IMG/VR virus record: IMGVR_UViG_3300023184_002113
Coordinates: 1 to 46,089 of that record
Source: a virus
Length of the DNA stretch: 46,089 nt
Strand: one strand, 5' to 3'
The translations under genes were made by a program, and so were the position numbers. This document shows positions 28,662 through 37,319 of the stretch, one piece after another; the first letter of the stretch is position 1; each line of letters starts with the position of its first letter. The notes under the pieces are model-generated. The model did no database searches, had not been told where the DNA came from, and saw only the letters and a program-made list of their open reading frames with translations.

Positions 28662-29105
28662 CTAAACCTTGATACTTTTAAAGTATATGTTATTCCATGG
28701 ACCTTTGGGTTCAAACACTGCAAGTTCAGGTAAAATAGTTTCTGTAAGACCCAGTATTACTGGGGTTATCCTGAAGTCATATTTTACTAGACCGAACCTA
28801 TCTGGTCCTTCTTTATAGATATCTTCATAGTCGACACCAAACTTGAATGTCCAGATCTTGTGTTCACCTTGATACTTGATACCAAAGTTATATTTGATAA
28901 CATCGTCAACGAGATCGTCAGTTTCTAATATAGTAGGCTGAGTGCGCAGGCTCAGGATCTGTTGGACAGTTTCCCAGTTACGTTGTTGATTTCTTTTACG
29001 TTCATTCTGAGGTGACCAGCTGATAACTCCTGTCGGGGTTATATCTACTAGAGTAAAACCTTGATAGAGATATTGTTGAGTGTCCACAGTGATATTTATA
29101 GACAT
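28662..29105 (-). CDS. Putative virion structural protein (147 aa)
   Basis: The 147-residue beta-rich product contains GFTLVDITPTGVISWSP and KIWTFKFGVDYEDIYKEG. I do not recognise the T4 counterpart, though similar proteins occur among T4-like tail/neck genes. TATAAATA coincides with codons 2-4 (29099-29092), so it probably reflects coding sequence and not a promoter. It is downstream of a strong terminator, so it may need its own unseen promoter or read-through. Confidence 0.55.
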   Translation of the reverse strand: MSINITVDTQQYLYQGFTLVDITPTGVISWSPQNERKRNQQRNWETVQQILSLRTQPTILETDDLVDDVIKYNFGIKYQGEHKIWTFKFGVDYEDIYKEGPDRFGLVKYDFRITPVILGLTETILPELAVFEPKGPWNNIYFKSIKV

Positions 29106-29108
29106 AAA

Positions 29109-29135
29109 AAAACGGCACTATAAAAGTGCCGTTTT
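29109..29135 (-). terminator. Strong intrinsic terminator (11-bp stem, T7)
   Basis: AAAACGGCACT pairs perfectly with AGTGCCGTTTT across a 5-nt loop; on the minus strand seven T follow. It lies 26 nt after the stop of the gene at 29162-29530. The A-rich other side would let it act on the plus strand too. Confidence 0.85.
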
Positions 29136-29161
29136 GTTTTACTTGAATACTAAGTTTTAGA

Positions 29162-29530
29162 TTAGTATGTGAATGCTGCTACTGTAGCGCCTGAAACACC
29201 AGAACCATTTACGTATGTGTTGCAATACGCTTGTAGTGATGTACCGCCTGTTGCTGGGCTTGGAGCTGCACCAGATAAAGCCACGTGGAATAAATTACCA
29301 CTTGCTGGTTGACCTAATAGTTCGATAGAACCTACTTGCTCAATAGCTAGAACTAGTTTTTCATAGTCTGAACCAGCTGCTAGGTAGTTGATGTTTAAAC
29401 CGTTACCAAATGTAAATAAACCACCTGATGTTACTGTGTAGTGTGTAAGCGTGCGGCCTGTTACTGCAATATTACCTGCATCAGTACCTAGATTACGTGC
29501 ACCACCGTTTGTTCTTGTAATTGTTGCCAT
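29162..29530 (-). CDS. Small abundant-type virion protein, monocistronic late gene (122 aa)
   Basis: The 122-residue product is rich in Gly, Ala, Thr and Asn (GGARNLGTDAGNIAVTGRT ... LQAYCNTYVNGSGVSG), fitting a head decoration or fibre subunit. It is the only gene between a late promoter CATAAATA (29573-29580) and a strong terminator, with a near-ideal AAGGAGA site. This design is usual for a highly made virion protein. Identity not established. Confidence 0.65.
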   Translation of the reverse strand: MATITRTNGGARNLGTDAGNIAVTGRTLTHYTVTSGGLFTFGNGLNINYLAAGSDYEKLVLAIEQVGSIELLGQPASGNLFHVALSGAAPSPATGGTSLQAYCNTYVNGSGVSGATVAAFTY

Positions 29531-29572
29531 GTTATGTTTCTCCTTAAGTTTTTACGCTTTCGCGCATACTTT

Positions 29573-29580
29573 TATTTATG
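29573..29580 (-). promoter_or_regulatory. T4-type late promoter (CATAAATA)
   Basis: Minus strand CATAAATA overlapping the TAA stop of the upstream gene. It predicts a 37-nt leader holding a small GCGC-GAAA-GCGT hairpin and AAGGAGA. Confidence 0.65.
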
Positions 29581-30808
29581 CTTTCGATGAAAAATTCGTT
29601 CTAGAGAATACTAAACGATCTACCAGCTTGACAGCGCCGCCATTGTGTCCTATAGCTACAAAACCCTCTGGACTAGTTACTTTATAACCATCGTTGGTTT
29701 TTTGGAATGTGCCTATGCCTTCTACCTGTTGTAATTTGTGTAGGAGCATACCTTTCATTTCAACTATGCGTTTATACACAGCTAAAACTCCAGTTAGATT
29801 GTTTTGATTATCAGCCATCCATTGCTCACGTTCTTTGATCTTGGCCACACGATTCTGTGCTTTACGGCTTGTTGGATCTTCGATGTCTTTGGTCATTTCA
29901 CTGTTGTAGTGAGAGATAAAATCTTTAAGGAATGCTATGGGATCCACAGCGTGTGCGCCACTGCGTATCATCTTATTAATAAAAGGTTTAACCATACGGG
30001 CAAATTCTCGATCTTGTAGGACCACATCAAATCGTTGCTGACCAATTTTCTGCATGGTCTTGGCAGTTGCCGCTAGATATTTTTCTATTTTAGCGTTTTC
30101 TGTGGGTGTTAAACTAGCGATACCTGTGTAGTCTTTGTAGGTAGCATCATCAAACCATACAGCTTTGGTCTGTGTAAATCCTGTGACATTTACACCAAAG
30201 TTAGCTGACATGGCTCCAACTGTGTCTGCACCTGAATAGGTAGTATGGAATATGATACCTAGTTGTGCACCAGCGATACGCTGACCTAAATTGCTGTCGA
30301 CTGGCACAGCATAGGTAATAGTATTAGGAGTAAACACATAGCAGTCTTCGTCATTGACATTTACTGTAGAGACCTTGCCCGGAGTAAACATCAAGTCACC
30401 CTGTACCACTCCGCCAATGTTTAATTTGCTGAGGTATTTTAATGCTGACAACAATATTTCTGCTAGCTCAGGTTGATCACCATACCATTGTTCGATATTC
30501 TTAGCTGACTTACAGAGCTTAGGTTCACCTTTGCTAAACACTGCCTTAGTGCCTACAAAGAACTTACTGTCCGCTGGATCTGTGCCGCAGATGATCGCTG
30601 GGCTACCGTCCCACTTGACTGTCAGCTGTGTGGTGGTGCCTGTGCCTTCTGCCAGCATATGGCGTAGGCTGTCGATGTAGTTAAGTGCTTCTTCTGCTCC
30701 AGCATAGCCATTATTGAACACCAGATCTTCTACGTGCTCAAGATGGGTATTCTTGCTTTCTGTTAGCAAGAAATCGGGTGTTTGTCGTTTTATTTCAAAT
30801 AATTTCAT
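29576..30808 (-). CDS. Ligase-like nucleotidyltransferase (K-W-D-G) in the virion gene run
   Basis: A 410-residue protein. LTVKWDGSPAI (K65-W-D-G68) looks like the lysine nucleotidylation motif K-x-D-G of DNA/RNA ligases and capping enzymes; FFVGTKAVFSKG and GGVVQGDLMF (about 133-141) could be further active-site strands. The rest is helical. N-terminus MKLFEI matches the capsid-targeting-like start of its neighbours. It could be a packaged end-healing enzyme, or a structural protein that kept the fold. Motif reading is by eye. Confidence 0.6.
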   Translation of the reverse strand: MKLFEIKRQTPDFLLTESKNTHLEHVEDLVFNNGYAGAEEALNYIDSLRHMLAEGTGTTTQLTVKWDGSPAIICGTDPADSKFFVGTKAVFSKGEPKLCKSAKNIEQWYGDQPELAEILLSALKYLSKLNIGGVVQGDLMFTPGKVSTVNVNDEDCYVFTPNTITYAVPVDSNLGQRIAGAQLGIIFHTTYSGADTVGAMSANFGVNVTGFTQTKAVWFDDATYKDYTGIASLTPTENAKIEKYLAATAKTMQKIGQQRFDVVLQDREFARMVKPFINKMIRSGAHAVDPIAFLKDFISHYNSEMTKDIEDPTSRKAQNRVAKIKEREQWMADNQNNLTGVLAVYKRIVEMKGMLLHKLQQVEGIGTFQKTNDGYKVTSPEGFVAIGHNGGAVKLVDRLVFSRTNFSSKA

Positions 30809-33012
30809 TAAATGCGTGCCTTTATACCATCTACTAAAAATTTAAATTCTTTATAACTTTCTGCTAGTCCAACTTTTTTAGCTAAATCAGCATATCTCGG
30901 ATCATTAGGACCGATGCCGCCAATCTTAGGTTGTTTAGCTCTAGATTTTGGTTGTACTGGTTGTTGAGTAGGTGCAGTCTGTTGAGCAGGTTGTTGTAAA
31001 TTAGGATTGTTTGGGTTAGCCTTATGGATATATCCTGTTGACGTAGGTGTTATTGTTCCGCCAGAACTGGATTGTTTAGCCAATGCAGGATTGTATGCTG
31101 GATCAGCGATCTTCATAGTTGGTGCAGAACCTGTTGGTGCAGAACCTGCAGGTTGTTCTGCGGCGGCTGGTTGCTCTGCAGGGGTATTTGCAGGAGCAGG
31201 TTGTTCAGCAGGTTGTGGCGCTTGTTGTTGTGGCGTCTGTTGTTGTGGCGTCTGTTGGGCACTTGGGTCAGCCGCATCAAGATCATCTAATTGTTTTAGT
31301 ATCAGTTTCTTTTGTTCTGGACTTAGTTTATCAACTTGTATCATCGCGTCAGATGTCATTGAATTTCCAAGATCAGCATCAGTTGGTGGCGGTGGGGGTT
31401 GTGTAAAGCCAGCAGGTTGTTGTGCAGATCCAGCAGGTTGTTGTGCAGATCCTGTAGGTTGTTGTGCAGATCCTGTAGGTTGTTGTGCATCAGCACCTTT
31501 ATTTCCGCTCGGAGTGAATACTGCTGGTTCATCACCTTTATAGATTTCTTTCTCGTCAGTTCCGATGGCTTTAAATGCACCTTGGATCACGTCGAGATTA
31601 ACCCCTGCAGATTGTAATACCTTAGCGATAGCCGCACTGTCAGTTGGCGATCCTGCTGACTTCCATGCTCGTTGTAGTTTGTCAGCTGTGACTTTAGTAG
31701 TAAGATTGTGTCCTACTGTCTGTGCTTTTTGTGCGATTTTTTGTCCGACTTTTTGTGCACCTTGTTTGATTTTCTGACCTACTGTGTTAACTGCTGAACT
31801 TGCCGCTGTTTTAAATTTGTCAAACAAGCCTTCTGCAATGATGATATGTTCAAACAATGATTGGACTTGTTCTGGGGTATAAGTACGACTTTCAAAATTT
31901 TGCACTTCAGGGCTAGCCATTATCTTAGCTGTCTCAGCACCTACTCTAGCCGCTGTTTTTTTGAATGCAGCTATTGCTTGTGGAGTTGTAAGTATATGGC
32001 TTGGGTCTGCACCAGCATCAAGCATGTTTTTAATCATCCCATATCGTTGCATACTCATCTCACCTGCAGGGTGTCTAAATGCTCCTGATGTTACGGCATC
32101 ATACGCTCCACCTTTGGCGGCGTTAGTAGCGGCGTTAGCAATCTGTCCACCTAAATTCTGTATCAACTCATCACTAGGAGACATCGCACCGTTTAACCCT
32201 GCCAATTTATTCAACTGATCCATTACCAAATCAGTATAGGTGTTATCATCAGGATCTAAGCTAGATAATATCTTGTCTAGTTGATCTCCACTGGTGATCT
32301 TACCTGCTTTGATCAATTCTTGAATTTTGCCAACAGTACCATCTAAATTATCCATTGGTATTTGATTAGCAAGACCTGTTGCATCTGCGGCTTGTTGAGC
32401 TTGATCACCCTTCATAGCTTTCCCAATCTGCCCGGCGGCATAGGCCATAGCGCCTGTCTTAGCACCACTGTAGGCTGCACTGGAGAACTTCTCACCCTGA
32501 AGGAGTTTGTCTACCATCTTGAATAGACCCAATGCGGCTGCACCTCCAGCACCAACGCCACTAATACCTGCGGCTGCGATCAGCGCACTGTAGATTAAGC
32601 CCTGTGCTATTGGATGTTTCTTAGCAAAGTCTCTGTACTTTTGTACATACTGCATAGCCCCTTGATCACCGCCAGTTGCCTGTTTAAGTTTTTCAGCGGC
32701 TTGATCGTATAGTGCATCAATGCCTTTAACAGGACCGCTATTGGCAACTTTTGATTTTAAATCATTATAGGCTTTCATCACAGCCGTGCTAGCATCTTTA
32801 CCTTTGCCTATTAGCGTGCGATTGCCGCCTGCAGCTGAAGCACCTTGTTCAATCTGTTGGAATAACTGTGTGATCTGATCAGCAGTAAGTTCAGCTTCCA
32901 TGATAGCACGGCCCGCTGACTCCCATAGCATCATACTGTTTTTATTTTTAGGTGTCAGACCTTCATACAAGTATGCATTTTTAACATTGAGGTTAAGTTC
33001 ATTAATTTTCAT
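30808..33012 (-). CDS. Large Ala/Gln/Pro-rich virion protein with capsid-targeting-like N-terminus (734 aa)
   Basis: Starts MKINELNLNVKNAYLYEGL. Residues about 130-170 have a hydrophobic Ala/Gly stretch (LIYSALIAAAGISGVGAGG) that could be membrane-active. Helical middle, then heptad repeats A-Q-Q-P-(T/A)-G-S and long Gln/Pro-rich low complexity to near the end, which returns to a folded helix (SYKEFKFLVDGIKARI). Possibly an internal or injected protein. Overlaps the ligase-like gene start by 1 nt. Confidence 0.6.
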   Translation of the reverse strand: MKINELNLNVKNAYLYEGLTPKNKNSMMLWESAGRAIMEAELTADQITQLFQQIEQGASAAGGNRTLIGKGKDASTAVMKAYNDLKSKVANSGPVKGIDALYDQAAEKLKQATGGDQGAMQYVQKYRDFAKKHPIAQGLIYSALIAAAGISGVGAGGAAALGLFKMVDKLLQGEKFSSAAYSGAKTGAMAYAAGQIGKAMKGDQAQQAADATGLANQIPMDNLDGTVGKIQELIKAGKITSGDQLDKILSSLDPDDNTYTDLVMDQLNKLAGLNGAMSPSDELIQNLGGQIANAATNAAKGGAYDAVTSGAFRHPAGEMSMQRYGMIKNMLDAGADPSHILTTPQAIAAFKKTAARVGAETAKIMASPEVQNFESRTYTPEQVQSLFEHIIIAEGLFDKFKTAASSAVNTVGQKIKQGAQKVGQKIAQKAQTVGHNLTTKVTADKLQRAWKSAGSPTDSAAIAKVLQSAGVNLDVIQGAFKAIGTDEKEIYKGDEPAVFTPSGNKGADAQQPTGSAQQPTGSAQQPAGSAQQPAGFTQPPPPPTDADLGNSMTSDAMIQVDKLSPEQKKLILKQLDDLDAADPSAQQTPQQQTPQQQAPQPAEQPAPANTPAEQPAAAEQPAGSAPTGSAPTMKIADPAYNPALAKQSSSGGTITPTSTGYIHKANPNNPNLQQPAQQTAPTQQPVQPKSRAKQPKIGGIGPNDPRYADLAKKVGLAESYKEFKFLVDGIKARI
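31411..31490 (-). repeat. Tandem 21-bp coding repeats (about 3.8 copies)
   Basis: The unit agcaggttgttgtgcagatc on the plus strand recurs at 31411, 31432, 31453 and 31474 with a two-base variant in the last two. It encodes heptads AQQP(T/A)GS in the 734-residue protein. High identity suggests recent expansion by slippage. Confidence 0.85.
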
Positions 33013-33014
33013 AA

Positions 33015-33566
33015 TTATGCCTGTTTATTCATCGATGCGTTTATTTTTGCTCTCAATGCATCACGTTGTTGTTTATTCATCTGTTTAATGGCAGCATCAA
33101 TCTGTTGTTTTGATGCGTTCGAATCTTTAGCAGACTGTTTTAATTTCTTTTGATTCTGTTGATCCCAGGCTTTATCTAAGGTTTTAGCATAAGTCGGGGT
33201 AGCTAGCGTGTTTACTACGTTACCTTTGGTATCAGTGGCTAAAATCCACTTGCCACCTTTTTTAACGTATGTTCCTGCTGTAGTAGGAAATTCTGTGCCT
33301 TCTGGAGCAGCATCATATGGCTCTTCTGTGGCTTTTCTAAAACCCATGTTGCCTGCAGAACCAGCGGCTACCGCTGATGCAAGATCATTAAGTGGAGTTT
33401 GTACTGTTGTTGAATGTGGGCCTAGACCAAATGCTGTACCCGGGCGGATAGATCCGCGAGCTGATTGATCTTCAGCGTCTTGCTGTGATTTTAATTGTTG
33501 TTTTTGCTGCGGAGTTAATTTAGACAGATCTAAATCAGCTTCTACTAGCACCTCATTAATCTTCAT
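33015..33566 (-). CDS. Putative virion protein with capsid-targeting-like N-terminus (183 aa)
   Basis: Start set at 33566 (MKINEVLVEADLDLSKL), with AGGAAA upstream and 11-nt overlap with the previous gene. The 183-residue product has helical ends (TPQQKQQLKSQQ; KQQIDAAIKQMNKQQRDALR) and a beta-like centre with GTYVKKGGKWILATD. M-K-I-N-E is identical to the start of the following 734-residue protein. Function unknown, likely virion-internal. Confidence 0.6.
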   Translation of the reverse strand: MKINEVLVEADLDLSKLTPQQKQQLKSQQDAEDQSARGSIRPGTAFGLGPHSTTVQTPLNDLASAVAAGSAGNMGFRKATEEPYDAAPEGTEFPTTAGTYVKKGGKWILATDTKGNVVNTLATPTYAKTLDKAWDQQNQKKLKQSAKDSNASKQQIDAAIKQMNKQQRDALRAKINASMNKQA

Positions 33567-33804
33567 TGTTGATTTTCCTGATGCCTCGTGAGAATTTAGC
33601 AGGATCTTGACCTTTGATCGCATTCAATAAACGATTTTCGAGTTTAGTAGCAGTCTCAACATCATAGTTTTCGTGGATATACTTGATGAGGTTGATAGCA
33701 CCGTTGATGATGTTATTAGCACGTGATTCAAGGAGGTTTTCCTTGTCTTTGTGGGTAAGTAGTTCATCTAACTCAGTGAGTAGACTACGTGTGCGTTTCT
33801 GCAA
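33556..33804 (-). CDS. Small helical phage protein (82 aa, TTG start)
   Basis: A TTG at 33804 with GGAG 8 nt upstream is the likely start; longer readings run back through the radical SAM gene and a late promoter. The product is helical (RTRSLLTELDELLTHKDKE; NIINGAINLIKYIHENY) and ends KFSRGIRKINNED. Follows a GATAAATA late promoter with a 15-nt leader. Unknown role, probably structural or assembly. Confidence 0.5.
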   Translation of the reverse strand: MQKRTRSLLTELDELLTHKDKENLLESRANNIINGAINLIKYIHENYDVETATKLENRLLNAIKGQDPAKFSRGIRKINNED

Positions 33805-34834
33805 GATCTTGCTCCAGTTTAGAGTATTTATCAAAACCGCAATTATCATTACAGCAGATTAACCGACCATTTTCAAATGTATCTTTATTCCAGCTGTCTT
33901 CTACTTTATTAAACCAGCCTATACATTCTTCTAAACTATAGTCTAATGAATTATTCTTGTCAATCATTGGTGCTAGTTGTGCATTTACCGCTTCGTGATA
34001 TTCTCCCTTACCATAAGTTTTGGGATTAAATCCAGTGAAACAACAAGGATATACATCTCCTATTGAACTAATATAAATTGATCGTGCTTGTTTTGTATAG
34101 CAATTTATATTAGAATGTTGAGTCAAATATGGAGCAACATCTTCTAGTAATACCATGTCAGTTTTCTTTTTGTGGAATAGTATTTCAAAATTCTTTTCTC
34201 CTGTGTAGTCACCAAGCACATGAATTAACTTACCATGTTTATCATATACCGGTCCACTATCTCTTCCATGATCTACTAATTCAAACTTTGTAAATCCTAT
34301 TTTTTCAGATAATCGTTTACACTCGTCAATTTGATGTTTATTATGATCAAACCTTATCATTTTCCATACAGCTGACCCACCAGCCGATATAAAAATTTTA
34401 GCATTTTTTATAATAGTCTTCCAATTAGTATTTTGCCTATACAAATGATGTGTATCTTCTAATCCATCTAAACAAAATAAAACATTTGCTTTTGCATGAG
34501 CCAATCGTTGCCAAAACGATTTGTCTCTGGCACTACCGTTAGTGCTGATATCTATTATTAAATCTTTATTATGTGATCTAAAATATTCAACGATATCGGG
34601 AGTTTCTGGATTCATAACAGCATCACCAAAATTACCATTGATGTATATACGTGTGAGTTGTTTTAAAAATGTAGGAATAAAAATATGTTTGGCATCATCT
34701 AATGTTAGGTTAGCCTCAACATATCCATCATTATAAGGATACCCACGGAAATTTCTTGGGCATAACGGACATCGAGCATTACATAGAGATGAGATTTCTA
34801 GATGAACTTCTCGTATCTGATCATAGGATATCAT
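33785..34834 (-). CDS. Second radical SAM / SPASM-like protein (349 aa)
   Basis: C18-x(3)-C22-x(2)-C25 (SLCNARCPLCPRN) forms the radical SAM cluster site. Downstream YINGNFGDAVMNP takes the place of the GGEP motif, and STNGS follows. C-terminal cysteines (NCYTKQ, YPCCF, ICCNDNCG) fit auxiliary clusters of a SPASM domain. Starts with ATGA overlap on the gp41 helicase gene. Differs from the first radical SAM protein in the SAM-binding segment, so different substrates are likely. Confidence 0.83.
   Translation of the reverse strand: MISYDQIREVHLEISSLCNARCPLCPRNFRGYPYNDGYVEANLTLDDAKHIFIPTFLKQLTRIYINGNFGDAVMNPETPDIVEYFRSHNKDLIIDISTNGSARDKSFWQRLAHAKANVLFCLDGLEDTHHLYRQNTNWKTIIKNAKIFISAGGSAVWKMIRFDHNKHQIDECKRLSEKIGFTKFELVDHGRDSGPVYDKHGKLIHVLGDYTGEKNFEILFHKKKTDMVLLEDVAPYLTQHSNINCYTKQARSIYISSIGDVYPCCFTGFNPKTYGKGEYHEAVNAQLAPMIDKNNSLDYSLEECIGWFNKVEDSWNKDTFENGRLICCNDNCGFDKYSKLEQDLAETHT
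33825..33832 (-). promoter_or_regulatory. T4-type late promoter (GATAAATA) inside the radical SAM gene end
   Basis: Minus strand GATAAATACT, in the 3' end of the radical SAM gene at 33785-34834. Predicted +1 near 33819, 15 nt before the TTG-start gene; it would serve the run of virion genes down to about 29.6 kb. Confidence 0.55.
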
Positions 34835-36222
34835 TCTGCAGAGTTCTTAAGACCAGCTAGCATACTCTTAAGTTTGCTACTATCCACACCAGCTTGGATT
34901 TTAGGTTCTTCGCTAGGTGCTACTGTTGATCCTGTTTTAATCTGATTTAGGATATTAGTAGCACCAACACCACGCAATCCGCTTTCTTGTGCTTCTTCTC
35001 CTGGATCTGTAATTCTTAGTGTCTCTAAGTCATACTCTAGATCTACTTTCATACCTACGCCACTCGAACTACGTGTTTTCATAAGTTGTAGTTGGTAACG
35101 ACCACGCTCACGCATGGCTCTCGATGTAAAGATACCAAACACGTTATCAGCTGTGTTGATCTTACTCAACCCACCTGCGATATGACTGTGATCAAATTCA
35201 ATTTCTTCTACTGCTCCACGATTAAGCTGTGATGCTGTGATCATCAATATGTTAAGTTCTTTAGATAAGTTACGTAATTCTTCTGATACGTATTTGTCTT
35301 TGACAAACAGGTCATTTGGGCTGACTTTAGCACTCACTGGCATGACTAAATCTAAATAGTCTACCATGATAAAGTCTAACTTCATACCTGTTTGTATCTG
35401 TAGTTCTTTTAAGTAGCTACGTATCTGATTTACGTTACTCTGTGCTGGCATGTATTTGATCTGTAGCACACCAGATTTCTTACCTACCATCTTGACTTTC
35501 ATTTCGATAGTGTCCAGGTCTTTGAACATTTCTTTAGTCGATACGTTGGCTACCATACTGTCCATACGCATAGCACACAGGCCTTCACTCAACTCTAAAC
35601 TTAGATATACACCATTGAGCCCTTGCGTGACCCAATTGATAGCTATGTTCTGCATGAATAAACTTTTACCACTACCTGATCCGCCTGCAAAGATGTTTAG
35701 TTCTCCACGATTCATACCACCAAATAATCGTTTATCTAACGTAGGCCAGCCAGTGCTGACTTGTCCGTTATTAGATTTAATCGCTAATAATCTAGCACGT
35801 GGATCTAAGAAATAGTCTGTGCCCATGTCTTTGGTTAATGATATTTGAACTGCGTCTTTGATAAGTTTTTCAACAGGATCATAGTCACCTTTTTCTAACA
35901 TGTCTGCGGCTTTAAGGATAGCACGTTCAAGCTCATTACGTTTAGTAAAGCCTTCAAACTCTGCTAGGAACCAACTGTAGTGATCTTCTGTTAGGTCTGG
36001 TACGTGTTTACAGTCTACACCTGTGACTGCCTTGACCTGCTCATGTGTGGGCATGGCTTTATGATCGTCAGTGTGAGTTTTGATAAACTTAGCCACTTCA
36101 CGTAGGCTACGATCAAAGTTTTCTGCATTATAGATGTTCTGCACACGCACATAACTCTGTGCGTCTTCTAGCATCATTTCTAAAAATAGTTTCTGTAGTT
36201 CTGGGGAATATTCTTTGCTCAT
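34831..36222 (-). CDS. 41: Replicative DnaB-type helicase (T4 gp41-like)
   Basis: A 463-residue hexameric helicase. An N-terminal helical domain is followed by a RecA-like core with Walker A GGSGSGKS (180-187), Walker B-type FIMVDYLDLV, the ASQLNRG motif (H3) and the arginine-finger region KTRSSSGVG. It unwinds DNA at the fork with the primase encoded just upstream. A promoter inside the primase end gives +1 at or beside the ATG; no Shine-Dalgarno is seen. Confidence 0.95.
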   Translation of the reverse strand: MSKEYSPELQKLFLEMMLEDAQSYVRVQNIYNAENFDRSLREVAKFIKTHTDDHKAMPTHEQVKAVTGVDCKHVPDLTEDHYSWFLAEFEGFTKRNELERAILKAADMLEKGDYDPVEKLIKDAVQISLTKDMGTDYFLDPRARLLAIKSNNGQVSTGWPTLDKRLFGGMNRGELNIFAGGSGSGKSLFMQNIAINWVTQGLNGVYLSLELSEGLCAMRMDSMVANVSTKEMFKDLDTIEMKVKMVGKKSGVLQIKYMPAQSNVNQIRSYLKELQIQTGMKLDFIMVDYLDLVMPVSAKVSPNDLFVKDKYVSEELRNLSKELNILMITASQLNRGAVEEIEFDHSHIAGGLSKINTADNVFGIFTSRAMRERGRYQLQLMKTRSSSGVGMKVDLEYDLETLRITDPGEEAQESGLRGVGATNILNQIKTGSTVAPSEEPKIQAGVDSSKLKSMLAGLKNSAE

Positions 36223-36226
36223 ATAT

Positions 36227-37258
36227 TTAATTATACAGTTTCTTTTTCATTAGTTCAATCTTGAGTTTACTCGTCTGTTTACTATCTAAGATAGTTTTCA
36301 GCACAAACAACTTGCCATATTTTACCACGGCTTCATTTACGTCTTTACAGGTTTCTAACCATACAGGAAAGCTAACTGACCAACCATATTCAATCGCGTT
36401 ATTGATCATCCGAGCGCCAGCCCGGTCCTTGTCGGCTACTACGATTACTTCACGGCCCAAGGATTCAATAATGTCTGCTTGTGTTTCATTACATTCATTA
36501 TTTAACACTGCTACACCATCTATGCTCATAGCATCAAATGGTCCTTCACAGACTATGACAAACTTGCTGTCTGGCAGTTGATTGTTGGTATTGAATACAA
36601 AATTTGGTTCATAACTACTATAGTATTTTGGTTTAACTCCATCAGTGACAGCACGGGCAGTATAACCAATGGTCCGGCCTTGCCAGATGAACGGAATGAT
36701 CACACGCTGATGTAGGCTGTGTTCTGTCGAGTCTGTCCAAAGAAAGTCATACCTATCATAGTCCATCTTGCGCAGATTGGTATAGTTGACTGCTGAATTT
36801 AATAGTCCTGGAACATTCTTAAAATCATCTAGTAGATGATGTGTCATCATAGCACGGAAGCTGACTGCGGATTCTGGTAAGTCACGAGCTTTGAAATCAA
36901 TTTTTTCTTCTTCGGCTTCTGCTTTTACCTCTTCTGGATTAACCAATTCACGGACACGGATAGCTTCGATAACCAGGCGTTTGATATCAGTGTCATCAGC
37001 ACCCAACCATTTTAGTAGTTTACGGAATTTGAATGTTAGGTGACGACCTGGTTGATAGCTGGCTTTGAAGTTACAGTTGAAACAATGGAAAGACACGCTA
37101 CCATCTGGATTGGCTGTTAGGCCACCACGTCCACGGGTATCTGCTGACTCACCATTATGGACGCAACAAGGTGCGTTGAAACTGGTCCAACCACTTGGTG
37201 TGGTTTTCTTTTTTGCAGGTAAAATACCTTTTATAAAGTCACTTACGATATTCAGCAT
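36227..37258 (-). CDS. 61: DNA primase (T4 gp61-like)
   Basis: 343-residue primase. N-terminal zinc-binding C31/C32-x-H34 with C59-F-N-C62 (CHC2/ribbon type), then TOPRIM elements CEGPFDA (E238) and ADKDRAG (D276, D278), the metal-binding acids of RNA primer synthesis. It lies 4 nt from the helicase gene, as partners in the primosome. Promoter TTGATC/TATAAT puts +1 at or beside its ATG. Confidence 0.94.
   Translation of the reverse strand: MLNIVSDFIKGILPAKKKTTPSGWTSFNAPCCVHNGESADTRGRGGLTANPDGSVSFHCFNCNFKASYQPGRHLTFKFRKLLKWLGADDTDIKRLVIEAIRVRELVNPEEVKAEAEEEKIDFKARDLPESAVSFRAMMTHHLLDDFKNVPGLLNSAVNYTNLRKMDYDRYDFLWTDSTEHSLHQRVIIPFIWQGRTIGYTARAVTDGVKPKYYSSYEPNFVFNTNNQLPDSKFVIVCEGPFDAMSIDGVAVLNNECNETQADIIESLGREVIVVADKDRAGARMINNAIEYGWSVSFPVWLETCKDVNEAVVKYGKLFVLKTILDSKQTSKLKIELMKKKLYN
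36230..36258 (-). promoter_or_regulatory. Sigma70-type promoter placing +1 at the helicase start
   Basis: Minus strand TTGAAC, 17-bp spacer, TATAAT. ATG begins 8 nt after the -10, giving an essentially leaderless transcript. Confidence 0.6.
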
Positions 37259-37265
37259 ATACTAT

Positions 37266-37294
37266 ATTATACACTAAACTTTTGGTTAGATCAA
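37266..37294 (-). promoter_or_regulatory. Sigma70-type promoter placing +1 at the primase start
   Basis: Minus strand TTGATC, 17-bp spacer, TATAAT, followed by ATAGTATATG. ATG is 8 nt after the -10; no ribosome site. Confidence 0.65.
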
Positions 37295-37319
37295 CCTTTA
37301 AGTGTTACATCTTGGATCA

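Noticed and set aside
29092-29099. TATAAATA as a late promoter
   Set aside because: It falls in codons 2-4 of the gene at 29105, so its +1 would be inside the gene; kept only as coding sequence.
31007-31543. Plus-strand Cys-rich frame opposite the 734-residue protein
   Set aside because: It is the complement of Ala/Gln/Pro-rich low-complexity coding sequence; no ribosome site and unlikely composition.
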